A DNA stretch of 64,000 bases, from contig JADNRV010000046.1 of NCBI GenBank assembly GCA_015499995.1, positions 1 to 64,000 on the forward strand, read 5' to 3'. Shown here piece by piece: positions 46,621-58,273 of this stretch (positions are counted from its first letter, which is position 1; each line of letters begins with the position of its first letter). Made by a program: the position numbers and the translations under genes. The notes below the pieces were generated by a model. It was not told the origin of the DNA and did no database searches. It worked only from the letters and a program-made list of their open reading frames with translations. This DNA comes from Flammula alnicola (Eukaryota; Basidiomycota; Agaricomycetes; Agaricales; Strophariaceae).

Positions 46621-48613
46621 ATGCCAGAACTCCACATTGACAATAGTACCATTAAGTCGCTTGTTTGCGAAGCTTGTTGGAATAGTCTTTTCACTTTCGA
46701 TTCATTCCAGATTGCATTGGATCCTAGATCTAAAGGATTCTCATACACAGCAACATGTGAATCGATCCGGGCCTCCGCAGAGCAAGGCTGCAACTGGTGC
46801 AAGCTTTTCGTGAAGAAAAAGGCGAGAGGCCAGTGCGATATTGCACTATCGTGCGAGGAGGATTCGGACCGGGAGACTCAGGCGTTTACGCCAGCAGGAA
46901 CAAAAAAATTCACACTGCGTACCCAAGCAAAGGATGCGAACGTCCCCTCTTCTTACAGCTTTCGCATGTATACAACTGCTGGTAAGTTTCTAGCTCTAGT
47001 TAATCTTGACCATCGCTGTATTCTAATACATCTCATTACTTAGACGACAATGCCAGTAATTTTATTGCTGCAAGGGATCGTGTTCTCCAAGTAGCTGCTC
47101 TCTCCAATTACAAATTGGCGAGTGAATGCTTCAATAACTGCATTCGTTCTCACAGCCAATGCCCAAAGCCACGGCAAAGTCCTCTCCCAGATCGAGTGAT
47201 TGATTGCTCAAACACAGAACGTCCAAAGATCGTCTTAACAGACGGTGCCCAAGGTGCCTACATAACACTTAGCTATGTATGGGGCGAGCAACAACCAATC
47301 ACCACAACTGAAAACATCGACTCCTACGTCAAAGATGGGCTCGAAATGGAAAAATTTCCGAAAACAATTCGAGACGCAGTATTGTCCGCCCATAACCTTG
47401 GAATACGCTATCTCTGGATCGATGCTCTATGCATCCTTCAGGATTCCACTGAAGACAAGATTCGACAAATAGGAAGGATGAACGCATATACAGAAACGCG
47501 TACGCTACAATTATCGCAGCCTGTGCGAGCAAGGTCAGCGAGGGGTTCCTACAAGATCGTCCAGCGCGCATTCCTTCCGCGCATATACCATTCATCTGTC
47601 CAGATGGAAAGGTTGGCACAGTGTATCTAGCGGCAGCATCGATTGAAGGTTACGATGCTACTCGTGGGTACCATGACGAGATGGAGCCAGTGAATTTCCG
47701 TGGTTGGTGTCTCCAAGAACGTGTTCTCTCAGAAAGATGCTTCATCTTCGCATCCGACACACTAAAATACTACTGTCAGACAGAGACAGTGAACATTGGC
47801 GATGCCCTATGCGAACCCACCACCGGAGAGCGGTTGCCGAGAGCAGTCTTTCTTCCCGGTCACCCATCGACGTTATCCAGTGACGACCTCGTGCTTTCAA
47901 GACGCTCATGGCTCTTTGCTATTTGGGAATATTCGAGGCGCGGTCTAACTGTAGGGACAGATAAACTCGTTGCCTTGGCGGGAATAGCAGAGCAGTTCCA
48001 TCGCGTTTGGCAAGCTAGCTATTTAGCAGGCCTATGGGAACATACCCTGCTAGAAGATCTCTTGTGGGACATATATGTAGCTGGCAAACTCGGCCCAAGA
48101 CCTGCGGAGTATCGCGCTCCATCTTGGTCTTGGGCCTCCATTGATGGTCACGCTACGCCGAAGAATTTCGAAACGAAGTTGAAGCCAGGTGCATACGATA
48201 TCGGCAAATGTGAAGTGGTGGAATGCGAGGTGACATTGGCAAGCGAGGAATTACCGTTCGCAGGAGTAACAGCTGCCCATTTGAAGCTGAATGGCTACTT
48301 GCACGAAGCAAAGTTTGAATTTGGAGATCCGCGAAGCTCTTTACCGAAGCTGTTTGTGCGAACCGACGCACCCTCAGAATTTAAAGACATGGGATTCAGG
48401 CATTTGGATAGCGAGGAGAACGTCGAAGCCGTGGCTAAAGCATGGATCTTCCCAATTTTATGGGATAAGAAACATACTTTTATGGATGGCTTGATTTTGG
48501 CTTCTAGCGAGGGGGGTTGTTTTCGCCGGATCGGATATATAGGACACTCAGGAAAGCCACAGGATCTGACATGGGTGGATAATGGAGAAAGGCAAATAAT
48601 TACGATGGTCTGA
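46621..48613 (+). CDS. HET-domain (heterokaryon incompatibility) protein
   Basis: An intron at 46982-47043 is spliced out. The HET domain shows its three blocks in order: AYITLSYVWGEQQPITTT; KTIRDAVLSAHNLGIRYLWIDALCILQD with KIRQIGRM; and NFRGWCLQERVLSERCFIF. An N-terminal CxxC pair (CEACWN and CNWCK) precedes it, as in many basidiomycete HET proteins. A C-terminal stretch follows (RAPSWSWASIDG and LKLNGYLHEA), standard for the family. HET domains trigger cell death when unlike fungal individuals fuse, and many also act as innate-immunity-like sensors. The frame slips near 47484-47487; one added A restores MNAIYRNAYATIIAACASK. Total length is about 640 residues. Confidence 0.88.
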
Positions 48614-51200
48614 ATTTATATCATGAGCATCAGGTATACCAGTAGTAGTTGGGTAGTGTGGCTTGTAAAATACTTAAGATTGCCATGCAGATGCTTTATT
48701 ATTGCTCTAGAAGGCGAACGAAGCGCCTGTCACGTAAAGAAAATGAATAGAATTCCGTATTTCCACTCCTCGCGGCTCGTAGATTGTTATAGAATAAAGG
48801 CAGAAAATGCGGAACAGAAGCAAATACAGAAAGAATCGATCTGGTGTCCAGCCAACATGGTACTGATTTTGCACGCTTCCGATATCGCCTTTAAAGTTCA
48901 AACGCTCAAGGGGCAGTATGAACGCATGGCAGACTTTTAAAAAAAAGGCATAACCTCCACACAAAAGATTATGCTGGCAGCTACAAGCCTTTGCTGGCTT
49001 CCCTAGGTCTAGAAAGCTTAGAAACGCAAGTTCAAGAGAACTTGAAAAGAACACTAAAAATAGATCAATTCCAGATCACCTGACTATGCCGGCGCTTATT
49101 TCGCAGAAGGGTCTCTCTCACTCTGCGTCATGGATCTCATAAGCCTAGTAACATACTGTACTTATACTTACAGTACCCATTCACAAAGTGACACCTAACC
49201 CATGATCAATCAATGTTCGAATAATTTGGAATCACACCACTTCACCAGGCTCTGTCACGGTGACAATTTTACTTTTATCGGACAATTCTCGCCGGAGGTA
49301 TCATGCGATGCATGCATGCCACGGCAGGGGCACCAGGTGCTTGGGTCAGCGAGTAATTATAAGTTCTGACGTAGAATTACATCCCAAGGCGTATTTCACT
49401 CGCATCCCAGTCAACAGAACCACAAGATCACCCCGTCTGACATGAAAAGCTCCACGAGTGACTGCGGAGAACACCAAGTGATTCTCAGACTCGATTGAAC
49501 CGAGCATCGTTCCCGAGGAAAGCCCAGAGACACCCACAGCCTCAGTGGCCTATCTATGATCATGTCATGGTTATCTCAAGACGTCGTTAAATTGAAACAT
49601 CGTTCATTCAGAGGAGAGTGAGTAACATGGAATTTGGAATTTAGCTATGTATGTGGATTGTTCGAGTGAAATGGAAAGGCAACAACAACGACCTAAGGAA
49701 AAAGAGAAGAAAAAGGGTGACGATTACAATAAAAACTTGGATGTTTCGTTCATTCGTGCCTACACAATCAAACATATGTATCTCCTGCGAACACCAACAA
49801 CCGACGACGACAGATGCATGCAGTCCACCAACAAGCTAATACACCCAGGACGACCAATCCATGGCCATCCAACTTGAACCATCTGACCACCCACCAGGAA
49901 CTGCCTACGTCCATCTACCGCCAGTGCACCCCACCGCGCCCCAACCCAACCTACTTCGGCCCTCTCTATCCCACACCCATCCATCTCGGCGCCCTCTTCT
50001 ATCCCACTCGCCCTCGACGGGGGCCCTCGGACGAGCGAGGACCCAGGAAGAGGTGGAGGATCGAAGGACAACAAAATATGCGATCGAGGAACCAAACCGA
50101 GACGTACGTAGCGCGAGACAAAAATTGAAATAAACCAGAAATGAGGGGAGGAAGGAGAGTCGAGGAGTTGAGAGTCGCTAAGAAGTAAAAACTTGTAGAA
50201 AGAAGAAAAAAAAGTGGATGTGGAATGGGCTTTGTAATGTAAGGAATGTTGTATCATGTGTTGTTGGAATGTACGAGCACTTGTGTGTTGAGAAATTGGT
50301 AATGATGGAGGAATGGTTGAAAGAAGAAGAAAGTGGTTTGGACAAAGGAATTGTTGTAAGATACTAGAAGGAATCCAAATATTAATTGGCAGAAGAAGAA
50401 AAGGAGAAAGAAACGGGCGCAGTGCTATGAGATTGTAATCATACATGTTATGGATGGAGGAAGACAGCAGCCGACCCAGCATCTATCAACTGCCACCGCT
50501 ACCACCTCACAACCCGCGTCTACACATACAAGGGTAAGAGGGCAGCAGCAAGCGACAGAAAATATAAAGATGAAGGGAAGAGGCCCCAAGGAAAGAAAAA
50601 AGCGTCCGTTTTTAAATAAAGTTGTCGATCAGGAGGCAGTCGTAGCAAGCCGTTGTATAATTCAAGGTCGTAACATATGTTTGGAGGCCCCACGCCATAC
50701 TTTCTTTTGGCGTGTGTCGTATGTAGGTGTGAAGTTGTATGTGTGTATGGCAGGGAAGGGAAGAAAGGAGGCGTTCGCATGACTTGTTCACCTCGTTGCT
50801 TCCTGTCGAAACGTTGAGAGGCTGAAGGATTCGAACGACGACGACGCTGTTGTAGAGGGGCCAGAATGGGGGGTAGGTAGGAGCCGATATCGATTGCCTG
50901 GTTTGATGCCTGCCTTCACCGGAAGAACCTCGTGAAAATCGAACCGGACGTGCCCCGACCAATGAAAAGAGTCTGGATCCCAATAAACCGCCCAACGCAA
51001 TACCAATACCACTAACCACCCACCAGGGCCACCACCAGCGACCCTCGGCCTCCTATACCAGACCCAACCACCCCGAAACCGAGCGAAAACAATGCATCTA
51101 CCACCCCCCACTTCGCCCGGTCTCTCGGGACGTGCAGACCGAACAGACCGAACAAACAGGCAACCGAAAAGGATATTCAACCCATCAACCAAAAAGCCCG
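48614..51200. other. Long convergent intergenic region, no gene supported
   Basis: About 2.6 kb between the ends of the HET and casein kinase genes. Open frames on both strands (for example minus 49760-50482) are low-complexity and lack motifs. From about 50140 to 50460 the plus strand is markedly purine-rich (GAAGAAGAAA type). A GTAACG donor-like site at the casein kinase stop leaves room for an extra 3' exon. A non-coding RNA cannot be excluded. Confidence 0.45.
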
Positions 51201-51523
51201 TTACCACAATTCTGCATCACGGCCTCGAGTCCCGCGCTGCTGTCCAACGGCTCCAGGGGCCGCCTGTTGAGCCTGACGAGTGTGGGAACGAAGCCTGCAG
51301 ATGAGAAATGCGCATGAGCCAAAGGAAGATCAAAAACCCACATATCGACCAAGAACAAAACTTACATCCGGTCGCTCGCGCGGTGCTCGTCCTCTTCCTG
51401 GACGACCTTGCGCCTAGGAGCACCCGACTTGGAGCCAGAGCCCTGGGTGCCGTCGTCCTGCGCACCGCGCTGGACGCTCCAGTCGAAGACGTAGTCGTAC
51501 TGGTAGCCCTCGCGAACGAAGAG

Positions 51524-51556
<33 letters not shown>

Positions 51557-52488
51557 GGGCTTGTCGTCGAAGCGAAGAGCGCGAGTGTAGTTCAAGAATA
51601 TTCCAAATTCATTGGGGAATCCTCGGCATAAAAGATCCGTGGGTGTGGTCATCTTCTTCTCCATGATGCGATCGTACTTCTGCTTCTTGGTGGCAGCCTT
51701 GAGACCTTGCCAGGGGAGAGCACCACGTAAGAAATACATGAGTACGTAGGCGAGAGATTCGAGGTCATCACGGCGGGCTTGCTCGACACCCAAGTGGGTG
51801 TTGATGGAGGTGTAACGAGCGGTACCAGTCAGGTTCTTGTTCTCGCGGTAAGGGATGTGGAGGTGTGTCTTGGGGTCGCGGAACTTCTTAGCGAGACCGA
51901 AATCGATAACGTTGACTTGATTGCCACGCTTGCCGATGCCCATGAGGAAGTTGTCGGGCTTGATGTCACGATGAATGAAGTTACGAGAGTGGATGTACTC
52001 GATGCGGGAGATCTGATGAAGATAATGCGTGAGATAGTAAACAGGGGTAAAATGACAGAACAACGCACCAATTGGTCAGCAAGAAGTAGGACGGTCTTGA
52101 GACTGAATTTGCGGGCGCAGAAGTTGAAGAGGTCCTCGAGGGAAGGACCGAGGAGGTCCATTACCATTGCGTTGTAGTCGCATTCTGTGCCAAACCACCT
52201 GACGAATGGAACACCGACACCACCTGCGAGTGTCTTATAGACCTTTGACTCATATTCGAGCTGGGGGTGTTTGGCTTTGACGGATTCAAGCTTGATAGCG
52301 ACTTCCTCGCCTGAGATAATGTTGATCCCAAGATAGATGTCACCTGGGTTGCAGAGAGAGGGATGAGAACAGAAGAAGTTGACGACGGAAGAAGGTGCGC
52401 ACCAAAAGAACCAGAACCGATCTTTTTCCCAAGCCTGTATTTTCCGCCAACTCTGAGATCGAGTCTGTGGGATGAGGTATCGGCCATC
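51201..52488 (-). CDS. Casein kinase I (Hrr25/CK1-delta-like)
   Basis: Four exons on the minus strand. The kinase domain has the glycine loop [20 protein letters not shown], the catalytic loop [28 protein letters not shown], and the CK1-specific [20 protein letters not shown] in place of the usual APE motif. It continues to [14 protein letters not shown]. The C-terminal tail is short and basic ([15 protein letters not shown], then [21 protein letters not shown]). CK1 kinases act in vesicle traffic, DNA repair, ribosome biogenesis and clock control. There is no C-terminal Cys-Cys palmitoylation signal, which argues for the Hrr25 rather than the Yck subgroup. The exact C-terminus is uncertain: a splice donor sits at the TAA. 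Confidence 0.93.
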
Positions 52489-53887
52489 GATTATGATATA
52501 TTGAGAGAAAACTGGGGGGTAAAGGTGAGCAAAGGGGTAGAAAAAGAGGACAAAGAGTAAGATGAAAGATGGAACGCAATGGGTGGACTAAATAGTGGCG
52601 GACATGTGGATCAAAGCCTGCCACTTCACGTCACAATGCGGGCGGCTGACACAGCGAGCACACGAGTCCCCGCAGGGCAGCGGAGACTCGCTGATTTGCA
52701 GACCTCAGGGGGTAGCGCAAGGGCGAGTTTGGACTGGCCACGTTGTGTGCGGCGTGGAAGGGGCTGTGGGCCGCAAGGCGCTTGGGGTCGAGGCCAGATA
52801 TCGGGGAAATTGAGGAAAGGATGGGCGCTGGACGGGGGACGAGAAATAGAAAAGGATACTTGCCTATTTTTCAGAGAAAAGAAGGAGAGAAAATGGGGGG
52901 AGGATGGGCGTTAGAGGATGAGAGGCGGACAACGAGAACCAAATAAGCCTGTGTTGGCGGAGTTTCAACTTGTTGTCTGCCACTATTCTCGCCGTGTCCC
53001 CAGCTTGCTCCTATCTTCCCTCACCCCACTCCAATTCCTAACCAAGTTCCGCCTGATCAATCCATGAGCTCTAGACTACCGTTTACATCGGCTGTTATAG
53101 ATCATAAAGCCGTGTTCTGCCATATGTACACTACAAAAATTTTATTCAAGGCCCTTGTCCGAAATTAAGGGACACCTCGAAGGCACTTTGTCTCCTTCCG
53201 CTTAACCCCCGTGCCAGCTGTCGGATCACGAATACTCACATTCTCCCCGGTCTCGAAATATAGAATCTCTATGCTTTCTCAGGTCTTGCAATGAACATGC
53301 GCCTTCCAATATTTCTCCGGGAGGAACATATCATACAGGCAACTATCAGCACCCGATTCGCCGTTCGTATTTTCGATCAACTCTCCACCTTGCCGCAGTG
53401 TGAGCACAGCCTTTGGCGGGCTTCGGTCAATGGTACGAAAACCTCATCAGACAAATACAGTATCAATAGCGAGACCGGGAAGGCCTACTTGCACCGTACG
53501 CTATAGCGACAGGAATGTTACTGGCCATATGTGTTGTCTGATCGCAGTTGGCATGCCGCATGCGCACAGGCGGGCCGACAACGACGTGTGAGTGCATCTC
53601 ATGCAAGAATTTTTCACGGAGGTGTTAGCAGCTATGTATATGTAAATCGAGACTAGCGGTAATCGTAGTGTTAGGAAGGTCCTATTAGTATCAGAGGAGA
53701 CGAGAATCCTAAGAAGGCTTAGCAAAACTTTGTTGAACTGCGTAGATCAATTATTAGATCAAAAGTTGTTCTTGTTCCCAAACCACACGGTCTCTTCTCT
53801 CCATCCCTTTTTTCCTCCTCCCCCACACCCTCCCCAGGGCCAATAATACTCTCTTTCTATATATCCTAGCTTGACCCCTCAAGCACA
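52489..53887. promoter_or_regulatory. Divergent region between casein kinase I and chitin synthase
   Basis: About 1.4 kb that must hold both promoters. Close to the chitin synthase start there is CCAAT at 53840-53844 and a TATATA at about 53858-53863, followed by pyrimidine-rich sequence before the ATG, a plausible core promoter. Open frames here (52579-52914 plus and others) show no motifs. Confidence 0.5.
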
Positions 53888-56800
53888 ATGGCCTACCGCC
53901 AAAACACCGATCCTTATTACGCCAACTCGCCTTACCAACAACAACAACAACCGGCTTACCAGCAATCCTCACCGCGCCACGACGATTACTATGCAGCCCC
54001 ACCCCCACCCGTACCAAGCAACACTGGTGTTGCCGACTACGGCGCCTCACCCCAGACGCACGGGTACCGCAACGACCAAGAGCACTGGGATGCCAAGTCG
54101 ACCACGTCCTATCAGAGCAGCTTCGCCGGCTCGCAAGCCCACCTGAACCCGTACGAGATGTCCCAGGTCAACGTGAACGCCCCGCCTGTGCCGGCGCTTC
54201 CCTACCAGCAGTACCCCCCGCCCCAGCAGGCGCAGCGGCCCACGATGTTCCGCGACCAGAGCAGCGCGGGCTGGTCCGTCGCTAGGGAGAAGCTCATGAA
54301 GCGTCGCTCCGTCAAGCAGGTGCAGCTCGTCCAAGGGAACTTGGTGCTTGACGTTCCTGTGCCGTCGCACATCGTACCTGCGGGCAAGGGCGACATCGAG
54401 GAGTTCTCCAAGATGCGGTACACGGCGGCGACGTGTGATCCCGACGACTTCATGTCCTCCCGCTACTCCCTGCGCCAGTACCTCTGGGGCCGCCAGACCG
54501 AACTGTTCATCGTGATGACTATGTACAACGAAGATGAGGTCTTGTTCGTCAAGACGATGAACGCGTGAGTGCCAGCCACTGCTCTTGTTATTTTTGCGAC
54601 CGCATCAGTTATTGATGGTCTTTTGTTTGCTATTACAGTGTCATCAAGAACGTCGCCCACCTATGTGGGCGGACCCGCTCCAAGACATGGGGTCCGGAAG
54701 GATGGAAAAAGATCGTCGTTTGCGTCGTCTCGGATGGACGAAGCAAAGTCAACAAGCGCACTCTCCAAGTCCTCAACCTTGTATGCATTTTTCATATTCT
54801 CAATTGCTGGAGTTTCCATTCATCTTAACTATCAGATGGGATGCTATCAAGAAGGTATCGCAAAGGACTCTGTTGGAGGAAAGGACGTCACAGCCCACAT
54901 CTTTGAGTAAGTCTTCCATCATTACCCTCTTTATGCACCTCAATCTGATTTTTTACACTCAAAAGATATACATCCAATGTCATCGTTACAGAGACAGGCG
55001 AGGTCTCGCCCGGCTCCTGCCCTGTCCAAATCCTGTTCTGCCTCAAGGAGCAGAACAAGAAGAAGCTCAACAGTCACAGATGGTTCTTCAACGCTTTCGG
55101 CCCTCTCCTCAAACCCAACGGTTCGTCCGCAATATCTGCTCACTTTTTTCAAAGTAACCCTAACCATGATATAGTTTGTGTGCTCCTCGATGTCGGTACT
55201 AAGCCCACTGGAACCTCCATTTACGAACTCTGGAAATGTGGGCTCTCAATTATTTTGTGAGGTATCTGATTTAAATGCTGATCATATCTTGCAGGCTTTG
55301 ACAAACACAAGAACGTCGGCGGCGCTTGCGGAGAGTAAGCAGCCCTCGTCTCATCGTTTAATCACCGCCTTGTTCTTATGTCGGACGTTCTGTCAATTTA
55401 TCAGGATCTGTGTCGATTATGGTCGAGGCTGCGGTCTCGTCCTCACATCGCCTCTCGTCGCCTCGCAGAACTTTGAGGTATGGATATATCAAATTTATGC
55501 GTACCTGAGTATTATCGCCGGTGGCTGACGTGCATGTGCCACCACTTTATCTCCGCAGTACAAGATGTCGAACATTTTGGATAAGCCCTTGGAGGTCTGT
55601 GCAATCTCGACCTTTCTTGGCTGGCTGGACATTTGACTGAGTTTTTTTTATTCCGTTTCCTTTTTTTCCAGAGTGTCTTTGGCTATATTAGCGTGCTGCC
55701 TGGAGCATTCAGCGCATATCGTTACAAGGCTCTTCAAAATGGACCGGACGGCAAGGGACCCTTGGCGTCGTACTTCAAGGGCGAGACTATGCATGCCGGG
55801 GCAAGTGGCGCTGGACTTTTCGGTACGTGCTCTGGCATTCAAATATAATTCGCTCAGATTTCCTCATCCAAGTACGATGTTAGAGAGGAACATGTACCTC
55901 GCTGAAGATCGTATTCTTTGCTTCGAAATCGTGACAAAGAAGCGCGAGGGCTGGGTGTAAGTTTCTCTTGTACATTTTGGCTTTTTTGTGTGAACGAGTT
56001 TTGAGCTGGGTTTATGTTATATAGTTTGAAATACGTCAAGAGCGCCAAAGCCGCTACCGATGTTCCTTCGACTGTGAGTTGTTTCGTTATTCGCGAGGTC
56101 TCCGTTGGAATTTGAGGCTTACATCGGAGGCTGTGATTTTAGGTTCCTGAGTTCATCTCGCAGCGTCGAAGGTGGTTGAATGGCTCGCTTTTTGCTTCTA
56201 TCCACGCAACGGTCTTCTTCTTCAGGATCTGGACATCCGGTCAAGGCTTTTTCCGCAAGTGTTTCCTTCAGGTAAGTGGCTTCTGAGTCCTGTTTTATGT
56301 GTACGATGGTGCTGATGGGTCATGTTCGTCGGTTCGGAAAAAAATAGTTGGAGTTCATCTACAATGCGATCCAGCTCGTTTTCACATGGACATCTCTGGC
56401 TAACTTTTACCTTGCTTTCTTCTTTGTGAGTTTCCCCCGTTTTTCAAATTGGTGTGATTGCATGTTGACTGCGTGCTGCGGTATTGTTCCTATAGTTGGT
56501 CTCTTCGGCAACAAGTCAATCGACAAGTGGTGGTGCTTTCAACCTCCTAGGCCAAGGTGCCGGAAAGACCGTCTTCGAGGTCTTCCTCAACCTCTATATC
56601 GGTCTTCTCTTCCTCGTTCTGGTTTGTTCTTTGGGAAATCGGCCACAAGTGGGTGTTGGCGAAATATATACGCGGTTTGATGGAACATTCTAATATTAAC
56701 ATCTCCTCTTGTGATTAGGGTTCGAAATGGGCGTATACAATTGCCATGTTCCTTTTCGGTCTTTGCAACATCATCACGACGTGGTGTGCTGCCTATACAG

Positions 56801-57746
56801 TTTACCTCACCGTTCCCCACAACGTTGCCGGCTGGAAGAATTTCCCAGAGTGCGTCTGTCTCCTCTTCATAATTCGATACCCATTCTCAGGACTCTGGCT
56901 GATCTGCGTTGCTTTTCTGAATGTTACAGGTTGTTCAAGACGAACAAGACCCTGCAGGACGTCACTATCGCCCTCCTCGCCACGTATGGATTGTACTTCA
57001 TCAGCTCCTTCATGCACTTTGAGCCCTGGCACATGTTCACAAGTTTCATCCAATACATGTTCCTCCTTCCGTCGTATGTTAACATCCTCATGATGTATGC
57101 CATGTGCAATTTGCATGATGTCACATGGGGCACGAAAGGAGACAACGGCGCCGCGAAGGACCTTGGTGGCGCCAAGAAAGTCAAGGGCGATGATGGCAAG
57201 GACATGATGGAGGTCGAGCTTCCTACGGCGCGGGAGGATGTCGACCAGCTCTGGGCCGCGTCGAGGGCGTCGCTCAAGCAAAAGCCTGCTGAGGAGAGGG
57301 AGCATCGCGATTCCGCCACGAAGCAGGCTGACCATGACAGGAACAGCAGAACAAACGTCGTCCTTGCGTGGGTTGGCTCCAACATGTACGTGTCTTTCAT
57401 AGACGAGTTGATATCAACTTGGTTTTGTCCTTTCTTTCGTTTGGGGGTTGCTGATGGGATCTTGTTTGTCCTTGAAACAGGCTCATGATCGTTGCTTTCA
57501 CGTCGAGTGCGTTCACAAACTGGGTCGCCGAGCATGTCACCAAAAACGGAAACAACGCGTTCAATCCTTATCTGACCTTCCTTTTCTATGCCTTGTGCGT
57601 GTTTCCTCTCTATCTGCCCTGGCTTCATGCTCTTGCTTTCATGAATTGAATGCTGAAATGAACACTGCTATCACAGTGCTGGTCTATCTGCCGTCCGTTT
57701 CACGGGTTCATTCTTGTACCTAGTCTTCCGTCTCGTCGGGCTCTGA
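53888..57746 (+). CDS. Chitin synthase, division 1 (class I-III type)
   Basis: About 16 exons with short introns encode roughly 900 residues. The N-terminus is a Gln/Pro/Tyr-rich disordered region (polyQ at residues 18-23), then the chitin synthase N-terminal domain ([13 protein letters not shown]) and the start of the GT2 core ([25 protein letters not shown]). Catalytic motifs follow: [18 protein letters not shown] sequence ([16 protein letters not shown]), LAEDRIL and the acceptor motif SQRRRWLNG. The C-terminal half has several membrane spans ([57 protein letters not shown]). The enzyme polymerises GlcNAc from UDP-GlcNAc into chitin at the plasma membrane. No myosin head is present, excluding classes V and VII. 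All exon joins keep frame, so this gene is intact. Confidence 0.94.
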
Positions 57747-58273
57747 GCATCGACTTCCTCATCACATTACTGTGTACTTCCGGACTCCTTTCCTCTTTCT
57801 CTTGATCCCTGCCTGACTGCTGCAGGTACTTATCCATGCCCAATCGCCTGGAAACTTTTACTTTATTCGTGTACTGTTACGCATACCCCTGAACCCCCTC
57901 GCGAGTTGATTTGGCGAGGACAGGCACACTTTGCTGCCGGGTTCTGTCTAGCATATTCATTCTTTGATCAGAAACGGAATTTGTTTATAAGATTTAATAT
58001 GTTTCAAATATATGTTTCATGACCTCTCTTTTCTTTGCTCCGAATCGTGGCCTGTTGGCTCTGATGTGATTGCGGAAAGATGAACGAAATACAAATGAGA
58101 AGATCCAAACGGGTAACAAAAAAATAAGATAAAACGTTCGATGGCAAAAGAGATGAGAAGCATTAAGAATAAACTACAATGTGTAAAAATCGATGGAGAT
58201 ATGGAATGTGGGGTATTAATGCAATGGTGTGTGAGATCTGAACATCCCAGGAGAAGAAAAGGCAAAATAGTCG
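57747..58273. other. Convergent intergenic region after chitin synthase
   Basis: About 530 bp between two facing gene ends. It probably holds both 3' UTRs. A/T-rich from 57955 to 58150. No gene is seen. Confidence 0.5.

Noticed and set aside
49760..50482. 240-codon minus-strand frame in the HET-CK1 gap
   Set aside because: Low-complexity Ser/Pro/Leu content from a pyrimidine tract, no recognisable domain, no splice partners.
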